Shown piece after piece: positions 1-13,784 of a stretch of DNA of 64,000 bases (positions within the stretch are counted from its first letter, which is position 1; every line of letters starts with the position of its first letter). Source of the DNA: Hyperoplus lanceolatus. Its lineage: Eukaryota > Chordata > Actinopteri > Uranoscopiformes > Ammodytidae. A program made the translations under genes and the position numbers. The stretch lies in contig CM049400.1 of NCBI GenBank assembly GCA_026929865.2, positions 27,452,501 through 27,516,500 of the forward strand, written 5' to 3'. The notes below the pieces were generated by a model. That model was not told where the DNA came from, ran no database searches, and worked only from the letters and a program-made list of their open reading frames with translations.

Positions 1-710
1 TCTTTCTCCATCTCCTCCACCAGCGACTGGAAGGCTGGGTCCTCCACCTTGTCGGCCCTGGCCCAGCCTCTGTAAACCTGGGCCACACAGCCCGAACCCA
101 CCGGCTCTTTGCTGTCGAACACCAACACCCTCCTCCAGCCCTCCCCGAAAGCCCTGCGGAGACACTGCTTGGTATGGGCCCAGGCGTGAGGGCGCACTTT
201 GACGTGGAGCCGGGAGAAGCGTTCACAGAACTCCTGAGAGAAGACGTCCCGTCTGGTGCTGGCCCACTGGCCCAGCTTGATGTACGTGGGGCCAGATGTT
301 TCGGTCACCCACAGCAGAGCGTCCAGCCAACGAGATGCCCAGCCAGCAGACACCAGAGCCAAGGGGGAGAGGAGGAGCAGAGGGCTGAATTTAAGGAGCA
401 GCACAAATGCACGAAGGCTGAGTCGAAGGAAGAATATAATTTTGTGCACTTGGATTTTGGCTACAGACTTTCTGTGAACAGTTTGTGGTTGGAGAGCTGC
501 TTCCTGGCAGCTGGCTCCAAAGGATGATGCGTTCACGGCACCCCAACACAACAATGTGACCTTCGGTATATGGGTTAAAATCTGCCCTCTTTTAGCTAAA
601 CATGTCCTGGAGCTCTGGATGAGTCTGCTCCTGGTGAAAGAGCCAACTCTGTGGAAAGTGCACCTCAGGCTGAGGAGGACTGTTCTTGCTCCAACGGCCA
701 TCATGGTCAT
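1..710 (-). CDS. adck2: adck2, first coding exon (partial, runs off window start)
   Basis: This is an open frame of 236 codons on the minus strand, from an ATG at 710-708 to the window edge. It encodes the N-terminus of the ADCK2 branch of the UbiB/ADCK atypical kinase family, which is mitochondrial and linked to coenzyme Q and lipid metabolism. The first 30 or so residues are rich in Arg, Ser and Leu with few acids, as expected of a mitochondrial presequence. A hydrophobic stretch follows at about residues 92-125. The family KxGQ motif is visible as YIKLGQWAS, with the Lys at residue 145. The nucleotide-loop equivalent reads VGSGCVAQVY, matching ADCK2 rather than the AAAS-type loop of COQ8. 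Human ADCK2 is about 626 residues, so roughly 60% of the protein lies outside the window. A second in-frame ATG two codons downstream could also serve as start. The gene is divergent from dennd2a, as in human. Confidence 0.93.
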   Translation of the reverse strand, partial: MTMMAVGARTVLLSLRCTFHRVGSFTRSRLIQSSRTCLAKRGQILTHIPKVTLLCWGAVNASSFGASCQEAALQPQTVHRKSVAKIQVHKIIFFLRLSLRAFVLLLKFSPLLLLSPLALVSAGWASRWLDALLWVTETSGPTYIKLGQWASTRRDVFSQEFCERFSRLHVKVRPHAWAHTKQCLRRAFGEGWRRVLVFDSKEPVGSGCVAQVYRGWARADKVEDPAFQSLVEEMEK

Positions 711-3600
711 TGTAGTCAAACGGCTCAGTGCTTGAGGTGAACTGGTTCCCATGTGTCGGTTTTGTATTTAAAATTTAGAATCATCCACCACATCAACGAG
801 TTTATAGCGGGGAGAGTCCACCTTAAAAAAGAGATGACTGCTATCAACAATAACTTGAATCTATTTATTACAAATGCATAGCTTTTCTTTAACTTACGGT
901 CAGCTACTGTAGTTTTCTGTACGCGCGAGATGAAGATCGACTGCTATTTTCCCCCTGTCGACAGGTGAGAAAATTCATGGTTCAGCCATGGGTTCAGCAG
1001 ACGTAACAACCATGGACCTATTAACTTCCATCCATTGCCATTGAAAACATCATTGTATTGACAGCAGCTTTACTTCCGGGTGGTACGTAGCCTACGTAAC
1101 GGCAACAGCGTCATGTGGGTTCGTATTAAAGGCGCGTGGTCTTCAAAAATATTAAAAGAAAACATATTAATTAATAGCCTACACGGCAGGTACGTTTGTT
1201 CGTGTGTGCGCCATTCTGTATCCCAACCATGTAGGCCTAAGTGTTTTATGCAATTTTCTTTTATTGACGTTGCTTAAAAACAATATAGGCCTATAGGCCT
1301 ATATATTTATTTCTCAAGATAACGGGTGAAGAGACTAAGGTAGGCGGTAGGCCTATGTTAAACGTCTTGGCTTCACTACAATTTTTTATTTTTAGCTTAA
1401 ACTTCAACTCTTGAGATAGCCCTATAGGCTAGTATAAGTATTTAATAAATACAAATAAGTGCAGAGAAGTGAACTGCCCTACAGATGGAGACATATCGCA
1501 TATTAGGCTATTATCCTCGCTGTCCGTTTCTCCCTCCTCCTGCCTGAAAGTTGCAAGGAGACACAGGGTTGCAAAATTGAGCATAACAATTTAGACAGTT
1601 GTTAACTGGAAAAGTGCTCAAAGCAGCCTGTCCTAAGCCAAATAAGTGAGATTTTGAATGAAAATTACTTTGTTAAAAATAAATAAATTCAAAGACAGAT
1701 ATAAAATAGAATATTTTTTGTTGTAAAAAGAAACTTTTGTAAAGAAAAAAAATTATGTGTGCAGCATTGCGGTTTAGCTTACAATTGCTTACAACAATGG
1801 GGGGGGGGGGGGGGGGATGTGCCCCCCCTCTTTGAAAAAAGGAAATTGAAAAATATATTTTCGTCTATTCGTCTTTTTCGTAATATATTTCAGTTCAAAT
1901 GGGCCTACCACAGAGATTGGTAATGCTTAAAAAAAAAGTTTCCTCCTGTATCTCAATTTGAGATGTTCAGTTAGTTTACTGTAAAATAAGACAACAACAA
2001 ACAAGATAACATGCAGTGTAAATTATAGGGACTTTTTATACTGTAACTTGTTGGAAAAAATAAATTCAACAACTTTCACCGATGTTTGATCATTTGTCGA
2101 CACAGAAACGTCATTGGACAGAGCTGAGTTTACAGTAGACCTATGTGATCTGGACATTAATAGAAGCAAGTACCATAAAAAAGTATGTTCTGATAGGATA
2201 CTAAAAGTTCTCCTCCAGCCGGCTTGAGTTGACTTAAGAGCTGCTTTATTATTTTCCCTGCTGTATTGTCACTGTATGGCTGGCAAAATCTGTTTCTGGG
2301 TCATAAAGGAAAGGCGGAGGTGGGGAACAAAACACACTCCGGGTTTGATTTCATTGCCATTTCCTCTGCTTAAACCAGAAGTCTTGCACACAGCCTTCTG
2401 TGCCCAATGGAGGACTGAGAACTGGTCCCGGCCATGTTCCCAGTCACGGTGTGAGTCCCCTGGACAGTGGGCTCCCTAGGCTCCCAGGACCGCAGCTGTA
2501 TAGGCCTGATAGAGGACTCTGCAACACAATAAGGGGGGATAAACGCCAAACAGATGTTACTAGCCCCCACCTCCCACCCTATTTCCCCCCCTCAACCATT
2601 GATGGACAAGCCAGGCTTTTTAAGATCTCTCTTGCATTTCAAAGGCGAGGTCAGGGTTTGGGCTCAGAGGTCAGCACGATAGTTGTTCTGCTAAGGTGAT
2701 GCTGTGAGACACTTTATGAATGCTCCTATACATGCAAAAATACTCAGCTGTAATATGCCTACATCTGTGTGTATACATGTATTAGTGATATTTTGTTCAT
2801 CACCATTTGGGCTGCAACTACAGAATTGTATGATTATTCATTTTTATCTACAAAGCCTTTTAAAGGCAAATGTCCAAAAGTGAACATAACATGTGGCCTT
2901 TTTATTTATTTATCAGTAAGTATTATCTATTTGTTTACAAACAACAGTCCAAAATCAAGAGATAATCAATCTTAAGATATCAGACTTTTAAAACAGACAG
3001 TTGTGGTAATGGCCTTGCTAAAGAGGGTCATTTGGGTTGTACAGGTTAATCATTAATCACACTGGTCATCAGTATTCATGTTGGTCTTGCTTCCTGTTCT
3101 CTTTCTCACGTTGTACCCCCTCACTCTCCACAGGACCATTGAGATTCTCTGCACGATGGTCTGATGGTGAGCTGAACACCCCAGTTTGCACTCTGGCACT
3201 AAGCAGAGGTCAGCGGTAAACAACCCAAACACAGCCAAAACATTTTCTCACCACACACCACATTCAGCACAGGGCTTCTTCACTACTTGTTGTTTAGTGT
3301 CACATCTGAACCAGTAAACAAAGTCACGCAGGGATATACTAGATGAACATACTGTCCCCTCATTGAGATAGCGGGAGTGGCCTTTGGGTGTCTTTAATTG
3401 GCTCCCAGAGGAGGGGCTTTTATCTATGTGTTCAGTTGTTGCTCAGTTTTGCCCCTTCCTGCTCCATTCCTTCCTTCTTTTTTTTCTTTTTTTGGAGCAG
3501 GACACTCCTGTTTCCCCAGCAACTAGGGCTCCAATCGCCTGGCCAGCTGCAGATTAGGTCAGCGGTGGGGGGTTTGGGTTGGTGGGAGGGGATGTGTAGG
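711..3600. other. adck2-dennd2a intergenic region
   Basis: No supported gene lies here; open frames are short and lack family resemblance. The part next to adck2 (711-1,100) should contain its promoter, but I see no clear TATA box. A run of about 18 G follows an AT-rich stretch near 1,799-1,817. AT-rich sequence without coding signal fills the rest. Confidence 0.5.
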
Positions 3601-3619
3601 GAGGGGGGGTGATGATGGA

Positions 3620-3977
3620 AAATGGGAGAGGGAGGAGAGAGAGAGAGAGAAGGAAGAAGGAGGGAGGGGGGTGGGAAAAGTTTGAGAAGGAGAGAGAAAG
3701 AGAAGGAGCCAGCGTCATTGAGAGATAGCAGTCCGAGTGAGGGACTGTGTTTGTGTTTGAGAGCTGAGAGTGGAGTGTGGAGAAAGAGCTGTAAATATTT
3801 AGAGCTGGAGGCTGGATTGGAGGAGGGATTTCCCTGACTTTTGTGCCTTTTTTCAAACTTTATTGTGCGCTTGGAGCTGCGCCTTTCGCCGTGTGTGTAT
3901 ATGCGTGAGGTAAAGGCAGGGGCTATGCAAAGTGAGAGAAGTTGGAGGCAGGGGTAGGGGTGTACAAGCCGTGGAAC

Positions 3978-4014
<37 letters not shown>

Positions 4015-4136
4015 AAAGCAAACTACTCCAAAGGAAAGGAACCATGCAAGTGGATGCTGTCTTGTGCCGGGTCAGGTTACGCAAAATGAGAATCTACTCC
4101 AAGAGCACTTCATCAGGGCTCACCCAGCTCAGAGAG
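3620..4136 (+). other. dennd2a: probable dennd2a 5' leader exon with GA-rich promoter-proximal sequence
   Basis: A GA-rich block ends in a good splice donor (CAGAGAG, then GTAATG) at 4136/4137, in the right place and orientation for the first, non-coding exon of dennd2a. The start of the exon is not visible. An ATG in good context (ACCATGC) at 4044 opens a short frame that runs to the donor. Joined to the next exon at 21,289, that frame would continue for a few codons, past the main ATG in a different frame, and stop. It would therefore be an overlapping upstream ORF. Assignment rests on position and donor quality only. Confidence 0.4.
3978..4014. repeat. GA microsatellite
   Basis: An interrupted (GA)n tract within the probable dennd2a leader exon. 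Confidence 0.9.
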
Positions 4137-4678
4137 GTAATGTGAGAAGTTAAACAGTGTCACTGTGTGACAATGTGTGCATGTTTTTTTCTTTTTCTTT
4201 TAAACAAAGTCAGTAAAATTGTAGTAACATTTTTGGTTTCTTTCTATGCAGAAGTGATTGAGTTGAGCCCATTGATTGATGAATCAATTGAACCATAGTG
4301 ATATGTTCAGTGAAAATGATTTATACTGCTTGAGGATCCATCCTCATATATGTGCATCTACTTAGCCCTCTCACGTAGTCTGTGCAGTCTTAATTTACAT
4401 GCATGCGCATGACCTTGAATGTTTCCATGTGCGTGTGTGTGTGTCCATGTATGGCATGTACGGCTATGCCTAGTTTAAAGCAGTATGGATGGTCAATGTT
4501 AGGATGTGGTTTTGTCTGTGTTTACTTGAGCCGTATTTCATTCTGGACTGCTTTGGCTCCAGTTAAAGTACGCCTGAGTGTTGCTCAAGTAGCCAGTCTA
4601 AAAACTGTCTGCACCAAGTCCATTACTGCTGCCCACAAGAGACTCACTGAAGTGTCTGAGTACACGTGAACACACACA

Positions 4679-4792
<114 letters not shown>

Positions 4793-6222
4793 AATGGCTG
4801 TCGGCTCTCATCTGCTTATTAAATGAAAACACAGGTTAGAGAAATGGTATGGGGATAATAGTCATAGTGCACACTAAAACCATCACATTCCAAATTGGCT
4901 TGTTTAAGAGGATAAAAGAGGAGAGGATAAGTGAGATGCACATTCTTCACTTTGAACAAAGGCACCTCTTCATGCACAGTCCCAGTGCCTGTATTGTTGT
5001 GAGGAGGCAAGCAGGGGTGGAGACCTCCTCAGGGAGGACAGAGGAGTTTGGCTTCAGGTGGCTCCAAAAAGACAGCTTTTCAAGGATTAGGAATAACAAT
5101 TTGTTTGGAGACTCATGTTCAGGTCATGTTAGAATGATGAAGGTTGGTTTGAAAGTAGAATACCAGTGAGAATTTAGATGAATAATCTTTATAATTCGCC
5201 AAAATGGATGTCTAAGATTCTGCTTTGCGACATCGAAAATAAATGCTCAGTAAGTGATTCATTTGTAATTTCCAGAAGCATTAACAGCAGCTGGTACAGA
5301 AAAGACAAATTGGAAACATTTCACGGGGAGCAACAGCCACACTGGCCAAAAGGACACAGAAAACGGCACTACTTGCAAAATCAATGTTTTACAATTATGG
5401 ATGAATGAAACGGATGTCACAATATTGGACACGTTGTTTCACTGTATGGTGTTGCATGACAGCCATGACAGCTTATTTATAAAAGACGCCGGAGAAGTTA
5501 ATGTAAAGGCCTGACTGGTAGCTAATGTGAGGTTTTCCAGCTGAGACACACATACTTGTTGCAAGCACAACTGTCCTTAAGGCAAATAACCTTTAAAAAA
5601 CAATATAAGGAACTATATCACTTTAAAGTGCCTCTAGTGGTCAAAAACTCCATAGGACATCTTTAAGTTGCGACTCAACTATATCACCATGTGACATAGC
5701 AGAAGCTGCTCTGTTGCATGTCATACCACAGTGCAACAGGAATCTCCGCTGTGTCCTGTAACCACTGACCCTTAAGAGATGGTTATCAATGAGCCAACTT
5801 AATCCATCTCAGCAGCTTCCTCAGGCCTTTTAGTGCAGCCAGCTGGGCAATCATTAAACCCCAGAGAAAGATCCACACAGATACAGAGCAGCTGAAGTGT
5901 GCTTTGATTTCTGCATAAAAAATTCTCCGCCTCTTGAATTAAGTGCTATTTTCATATTGGCATTGGATGAACAGTTTCAGCAGCTCAATAGGAGTTTTTC
6001 AGCTCACAAATCAACATTCCTCTGCTCTCCTGTTTCTGTCAGTCCTGAGATTGTATTTACTTAAGTGGGTAGGCTTGAGAGTTTATTCAATTGAGACTGG
6101 CTGGCTCTATCTGTGCTGTGAGGAGAAGGTTTATAGAGTTGGAGATAAAGAGACAGGGACTGGCTGTCTGCTCAGCATGGCTATAGTAAGTGGGCTACAA
6201 TCTTGTAAGGGGCTCTGGTCCT

Positions 6223-6230
<8 letters not shown>

Positions 6231-6311
<81 letters not shown>
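6231..6311. repeat. GT microsatellite, about 80 bp
   Basis: An uninterrupted (GT)n array in the inferred first intron of dennd2a. Confidence 0.97.
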
Positions 6312-6312
<1 letters not shown>

Positions 6313-7073
6313 CTAGTATTATCACACACACATAGTGGTCTGTGAGGTTGGGTCAGTTGTTTACGTTCTGAGTCAGAGGCCGAGGCTAACTGTCTGCGTG
6401 ACTGCTGTGCAAGACAATCAGCACTGTGGTGGAAAATGTTGAATGTTTTTGGGTCCTTGATGCTTGTCTTCTCTTGTCTCTTTTGTCTTTTCTGTAATGA
6501 TGTAAATGGAGCTGCTGCCATGCAAAACAAATTTCAGACCTGCCCTGAAATCAAATGACTCTGAATTCCTACCATGCACACCCTGACATATGATCACATG
6601 CAACACACATGCAACACATAGGGTCTTAAATCTACTTTGTGGAGGTTAACGGAATGTTTCATTAGCATCAATGCTTTGTAAGAAGAAAAAACTAAATGTT
6701 CTGAAAACTCTAACAACAGATGTGTAGTATCGTGACAAGTTAGTCATCTCTGCTGAAGCGTAGACATTGGTCTTGATGATCGGAGCAAGTCACTGGAGTC
6801 ACAGCGCTTAGCTTTACACTGACACTATGAGCTCAACTCACGAGAAGGTTCACTTGTAGATGCCTGTTTCACATAGAGACATGATTTACATTTTTTTTCT
6901 GAACATGTAGGTGTCTATGTGTTTTTGTTTATTGGAACATTAATGGGTGTGTGTGTATTTAGCCTATGTGTGTCCATGTAGAAGTATGCAATGCATACAA
7001 ATGACTTCTGTCATGTGAAAAACCACAGAGTTATAGTGTTCTCAGTGGATTGATCAAGAGTTTTTCATGCACG

Positions 7074-7079
<6 letters not shown>

Positions 7080-7137
<58 letters not shown>
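7080..7137. repeat. GT microsatellite, about 58 bp
   Basis: A (GT)n array followed by a shorter imperfect GT stretch to about 7,158. Confidence 0.96.
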
Positions 7138-7141
<4 letters not shown>

Positions 7142-10100
7142 ATGCGTGTGTGTGTGTTGGTGGATGCAGCCAGTGGCATCTGTCCTGTCTATTGTTTTCT
7201 GCTCAGAAAAGTGACAGCAGGGCTTTAGGAGGTTACAGCCCGCCCACCCCTCCTCCTACAGGAACTGGCTTTTGACAGGCACTCTGCAGGGCGGCCTGCG
7301 ACTTAAAGACCCCACCGGGCCAATCTCCTGCCATCCCCGAGCTGCTGCTGTTGCCACGGTGATGCGCTCAGAAAGAATGTATCCTGTGGTGATGGTGAAA
7401 GAATTCTTGTTGTTTAGAAGATGTGGTAGGGAGGGGGGGGGGGTATTGTCTATGATGTTGGTAGATGGCAATGGGGTTAGTTATGATCAAAAACAACCCT
7501 AACCCCCTCCTGACACACATACGTATACACACACCAATGCATGGATAATGCATACCATCTTAGAGTCCCCCGTAACCCTGTCATTATTAGAGTCAAATCA
7601 ACACATACATATGTGCATGCATGGATAATGTAGACCATCACACTGAATACTGGAGGCATTTATCCAGTTGGCAGATGGCCATGTTTTTTTCTATAGATGC
7701 AGCCCTAACCCTGACACACACAAATGCACCCACTCTATCCCACATTGCCTATCACTTGCAAGCAGTTGCTCTCTTAAATGTCTATTTAACTTGTACTAGA
7801 AAGGATTGGGACCGTGGCCTGAGAGAAAATGACTGCTGCAACTATTTAGGACTTTTATCAGGAAATGACAGGCCGATTCCCTGTCCTGCTGAGTTACACA
7901 GAATGCATCAAATCATCTCTGTTAGAGGTCAGTGTTGACGGAGGCAGCTACAGCTTGATGGCAGGCTGTTTGGATGTGAGCTGGAGGGATCATGCTGATC
8001 ATCCAAACGCCCTGTGTGTTCAGCTTGTGCCTACTGGTGTGTGGAGGTGGCATAGACTGGAACACACTAAAAACATGCAGGCAGACTCAAACACAGACAT
8101 AGAAATACAGAACAGAACATGCACAGACACATGGATGCAAACACATGCCCAGGCACACTTGAGAATCCACTGACATACCATATTACTTGCACATGGATAT
8201 GAGTTTACCATTTGTTTAACATCCCCTGCTTGGAAAAATACCTTGCATGAGAGGTATGGCTGCTGTCTAGAAAGGAATGTGTCCATCTGGGTTCAAAGGG
8301 TAATTCGAATGTGGCTTTGCAGTTTGTTGATTTAGGCCTGGGTTGCCATGTTATATCAAGCATTCCAAGCGAAATGGGAAAAAGGTTACCGCATGCTTTG
8401 TAAGTTTGGTTATGTGCAGCGTGTGTGTAATATTAGAGATGGAAAAACTGTGAAAGCAATGCCTTTCAAATAATTTAAGGAGTTCCAGTCTACTTCTCTT
8501 CCTCTTCGTTTTTTTCCTTTTCTCTTCTCCTAAAATGAGAAGAATGTTGTTTACCTGTCAATTTAGGGATTCAGTCTATATAATGACAATTAAAACAATG
8601 TCTGGAGGTTCATCCAAGCGGTTCAACTTAATGAGTACTGTAAATATTCCAGACACACTGCAGACACAGATGAGCGTTGATCATACCAAATCATGTCTAA
8701 ACACTGGCTTGTTAAATTGTAGAGCTGAGAGAGTAGTAGTTATCTCTTTGTCTGTCTCCAGTGTAATGAGGGCTACAATAATCTCATCCTTTATCATACT
8801 GCTATATAGTGTCAAGTTGTATCTGACGAGCCTGGTGTCAATCTGCGTTTATCCTTCTTAGTCCTGTATAGATGTTTACTTTGGATAGGGATAGGCTCAG
8901 TTACATTCCAAAACGATCAATTCCTGTATACATATTTGTCTATTCTTGTTATATTCCTTAATATAATGCTAGACCTATAAATCTATTAGTTTATAAACTG
9001 CATGTTGTTTCCTCTTTGCAGTTTTAGAAACGCTAGGATTAGCGTTCGTATAAACACACTATATTACGCTTTATTACCTTGTTACTGTTTATTAGCTTAA
9101 ATTTCAAGAACTCTTCGTTGTTGCTCATAATGCGTAACAATTCACAAATGTACAACAGCAGCAAACATACAATGGAGATACACAAGAGATGCATGTTACA
9201 GCTGCATTGGTAACGGCTCACTCATTGATATTGAAGCATGTTGAATTTATTCCGATTGAGTCTTTGCTAACTGCCTTAAACTACAACGCATATTTGCCAT
9301 GTGTCGAGTACAATTTGTCTCAAGGTTTCTAGGGAGATAGCAATGGAAACACACACACCTTTAGATCAGTTTTGATTGGCTTGCTCCAGCAGTGCTAAAC
9401 AGCCCTTTACATTTCACTCAGTTGTTTTGTCCACTGGCGGTCTTGGCCCAGGGGCTCACAGTTGTCGGTCACAGGGTGTGTGGAGGTCAAAGACGTCGGC
9501 TCAGAATCTGACTCTGGAGTTTACACTGCGGAAGAGCACTTTCCCAAGCTCTCGCCTTGCTCAGCTCCCCCGGGGATCGGCCGCTGAATTATAAAAAAAA
9601 TATATTTTTTTTGTGTGAGCATGCAGAGGAGCAGGGGTGGGACGGGGGAAGAAGCTCTGGTGGGAATTCTCAAGCGGAACCTTTTAACATGTAAAAAAAA
9701 ACAGGAAGGAGAAGAAGAGGAGGAGAGGATTCTGGCATTGGTGCTGCTCACTCAGCTCAGAGACTGTGGCTTGCAGGAGAAATTTGATCTGGGGCCCAGA
9801 GAGTAATGTTAGTGTGCCGAAGAAGCCAGGTTATTGTTGAACGGATCTGTAGGTCCACTCTCTGCTTTACGTTCACTGTGGCACAGCCTGTTCTAGAGAA
9901 GAAAGGTTTGACCATTATGCTTAAAAGTCCTACATTGTGTGTCTGCACAATGTAATATCAGATAGCTGTTAATACTGCTCACTATAGGGAGTCTTTTTCC
10001 CCCCTGAATGATGGTGTATTCACTGACACTTCCTCACGTGTCTGTAAAATCCAGGGCTTCTGGGTAGTATTAACAGCAGAGACAGGTATCACTGTCTACG

Positions 10101-11528
10101 GTGTAAGACATGCCGTGTCTATCTCCTGTGTTGAAGGCAACGGTGACACAGAGTTCAGCTGTGGTTGCAAACGACAGAGTCTATCACCTGGCATATTACC
10201 TGTGGCTGTTTATAAATGATCTCATCCACTGTCATAAATCTCTGCCTGTCAAACAGTAAGGCTCATTGCCAGGAAGAGTGCCCTGGAGTGTTTAGTTTTT
10301 CTCTTGTCTTACTCCATCCATGTTCATTGTACTTGCTGCAACCACAGTGCTTCTACCACAGGTGCATGAATCTATACCCATGGGTCTATACCCATGGTAA
10401 TGGCTCTGTGAGGCGGTGCTTAGGTCAGAGGATCCCCATTAGTCATTAGAATATATCCTCAATGGAAGTTAAATATCTGTATGTGATGGATAGACTGAGC
10501 TTCAGACTGACATTGATATCTTAGAGCCTTGCCACTTACGTGGCTTTAACATTTTAGATTGAAACAGTGGAATGTCCGTGCAAAAGTAGCAAAGTATTTA
10601 AAAATAAGCAAAACTAGTTTTGTGTCAAGTAAAGAAGGCTAGGTTAAATTAAAAAATAAGGTTTCCTCTATCGTATTTTATTCAGATTTCAGTATGCTTA
10701 AAAATTATCTAGTTCATACATGTCAGCCAGCCACATCTTGAAGCATTGGTGTTTATACTTGTTCTGAATGGTTACACTTGGTGGCAGGGTATAAAGCCTA
10801 ACATCATACAAAAAAGTCAGTACCTACCTTCCCTGCATTCATGGTGTTGGACTCGCAACAAGTGAAAATCGTCAGCTTAAAGTTAGCTTGACTGTCATAT
10901 TGTTTGTTACAAATAATGTTTCCCAAGAGTATAACATTGAACATTTGGTTTACACCATCCACCAAGCACTAAGGCTTAAGAGGTTGGCTGATGCCGGAGT
11001 AGTGTTTTTGCTCCACATGTACCAAATGTAATTTTTTTGGATTTCACCAAGCCAAAGGCATTGTTGGATGTGATTGAGTGAGAGTGAGAGCTGTTTTAAA
11101 AGCAAACCCCTGGGACGAGTTGGCATTGGCACTGGTCTGTGGAGCCAGCGGGGTAATTGGTAGCAGACTGGGGATGAGTCAGGAGCTGATGGTAACTTTC
11201 TGTCTGTGGGGAGGAGGGGCTGACATGTCTGATGACGGAGGGAGTTGAAGGACAGATGCTCCGATGCCGCAACAAGACGTAACATGACACCCTCGTCCAG
11301 ATGGGGGGATAGGGAGAGATTGGTTTGCTCTGCCTCCAAGACAGAATCATCCTTCTCCTCCACCTCTTCTTCTCCTCTCATTGGGATGTCCTGCCTTTCT
11401 CTGGTAGAAAGGCTTCACTAAACAAGTTGAGTTTGAATTCATTGGCGATAGGTAAAAGCCATTGTTGAGATGAAAGAATGTATTTAAAATCCTATTTTCC
11501 TTCCGGTCAGCTGTGCCTCTGAACTAAA

Positions 11529-11840
11529 AGGTGGAGTCAGTGATTCTTGAGGATGCTTGTTGTCTATTTTTTTGTTTTTTGTCAAAATAAGAGAATATTT
11601 CCTCATGATCCGCAACCTGTACGCACTGTATGAGTTGACAAAAAAGTGTTAATACACAGCCTAGGTTCTGCAAACATGCTCGCACAGGGTTTACATACCC
11701 ATTTACTGAGCCTAAGCTGTGCATTAACAACAATTTATTTTCAGCATACGGACAGATAGCGGATCACGAGGAAATATTCAGTGATTTTGACAAAAAGTGA
11801 TTTTGACAACAACTTTTCTCCAGAATCACTGACTCCACCT
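11529..11840. mobile_element. palindromic non-autonomous DNA element, copy 1 (uninterrupted)
   Basis: The ends are inverted repeats (AGGTGGAGTCAGTGATTCT and its complement). The interior also folds back imperfectly over almost the whole 312 bp. The five bases CTAAA flank both ends and look like a target duplication. There is no coding capacity. A second copy lies at 34,101-35,417, where a foldback element has landed in it. I do not know the family name. Confidence 0.75.
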
Positions 11841-12293
11841 CTAAATGCTTCCCCAAAATCTTTTTCAATTATCTACTTAATTTCACTTTCATCAGGCCCA
11901 CAGTGTCCAACACTCCCCCTCTTAACTTCTATTTCCAGAAGAGCTTATCACTTATAGGCTTGAGGGCATCATTAGCCATTGCACTACCATTTGCAGTCAG
12001 TGGAATGTGCAATGGAAGCCACAAACTGCAAAAGGAAAAAGGAGACCTTCCCAATTAAAAGCCTGTGGTTAAACGGTTACGGGATGGCCATTTGTAAACT
12101 CTGACAGGTGGAGAGAGTGAGAAGAGCTTAGAGGAGTATTTTGCTGAGTTTGTATGGAGTTTTCCTTCCGTTTGCTGCCATTTTGACCTTGTTGTAGTTA
12201 GAGCTGTCTCATTTATCAACACTGAACTTAAGTTTGTACTGTAAGGGGGGAATTCCGAAGCAAGAAAACTTCCTGCGCAAAAGCCTGACGACT

Positions 12294-12486
12294 TGGGGCG
12301 CTCCGTGGTTAAGTGATTAGAGCGCATACGATAGAGGCCCAGTCCTCGCCTCAGGAGACCCGGGTTCGACTCCAGCCCGGGTCGTTCTCTGCATGTCATC
12401 CCCCTCTCTAACCCCATTTAATCTCTGTCTCTCCAATCTATCTAATAAAGCATGGAAGGGCCAAAAAATGATCTCTTAAAAAAAAG
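12294..12486 (+). mobile_element. tRNA-derived SINE
   Basis: The head has a tRNA-like Pol III promoter: an A-box-like GTGGTTAAGTGATTAGAGCG near 12,305 and a perfect B box GGGTTCGACTCC at about 12,362. A pyrimidine-rich body and an A-rich tail (TCTAATAAAG, then A runs) follow. This type is common in spiny-rayed fish. The promoter boxes look intact and the copy is close to full length. The anticodon region is degenerate, so it is not a functional tRNA gene. Confidence 0.85.
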
Positions 12487-13784
12487 ACGGAGAGGTGTAA
12501 AATCTTACACCTTCTAACTGCAAGGCACATCACACTTCCTGTCTGTCTGTGTGCACAACTACAAACAAGAAAATGACAATTCATTTTGTGCAGAAGAGCA
12601 TTCTGTCCCTTTGTTGTTCCTGTGCACCATCATTACATCCATAGTGGCTTCCTCTGTGGCCCCCAATTATAATTTAGGTTTGTTTATACATTTTCGGAGG
12701 TAATATTTTGGCTCATTCCTGCAGCTCTCAGTGGGATAGACTGTAGACACCCATCAGGCTTCTCAGATATAAACAACAACCACAATAACAAGAAACGCTA
12801 TATGTGTTGCGTTAGGAATATACAACAATGGATACTTGTTTTATATTTAGAGTGGATTGATAAGCAAAAACACATGGGGGGAGAAATTAATTGTTTGTGG
12901 TAGACCCCGACAGTTCCTGTCTGGTTCTGTGGCTAACCCAGTTTCAATGCTGTCTCACGTCCATCCTCTCCTAACAATGGAGGGAGCAGGGAGAAGTGGA
13001 GGGGCAAGAGGACAAGGCACAGCAGGGGCAGGGAGCCTACCAGTGGTTTGGGACAGGACTCTGGGCAGCAGGATAGTTTCTACATGCACTATATGGGTGT
13101 GAGTGTGCATGGTTCTTGGCCCCCAAAGGCCAGATGCTTATATGCATCTTTACCACTGTACAACCCAGGTCCCTGTGGTCTGTAGTAAGATATGGAATGC
13201 AAAGATAAGGACAGCCAGCTGATGCGTAAATGTCTGATGAAATGAGAGAACAGACAGACACAAAGAGGTAAACATGTCATTAAGGTTTTAAATCAAAGGT
13301 TTAATCACAATACAATATTATATCAATTTATGGGGCAACGAAATGAGATTTGCCGATATCACAAAGTCTTCTGCGATATGACTTCGATTCAGTTCAATTC
13401 AGGTTCCATTCTTTGTAATACAAAGAATACAAATAGACCTCATGTTCACCTTAAAGTTCCACATTGTACATTTTTGTATTTAAGTACAAATGTTTTTTTA
13501 TGGGTGAACATAAAGAGCATGTGATGTTCTTTCAATTATGAACATAAACCATTCCAAGATAGGTTCTGTGTGCTTAGTTAATTCCTCAAAACAAACATCT
13601 CTTTTATGAAAAGAAAACAAATGTAACCTACTACACAGACGCGCAGGGAGATAGTCAAAATGAAAGTGAATATTAAAGATGGCGATACACCACTACATAT
13701 CGTGCAGTGGCTAAAAAAGATCAATTCAGAGAGTGTAACTCGCTTTCTGCCCGTCAATCGCATGCTCTGACAGATACTGTACAG

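Noticed and set aside
10950-11381. A 143-codon minus-strand open frame in the first dennd2a intron
   Set aside because: Low-complexity composition, no recognisable domain and no supporting splice sites or repeat match.
12340-12375. tRNA gene
   Set aside because: The A and B boxes belong to a SINE head: the cloverleaf arms do not pair properly and a SINE body with A-rich tail follows.
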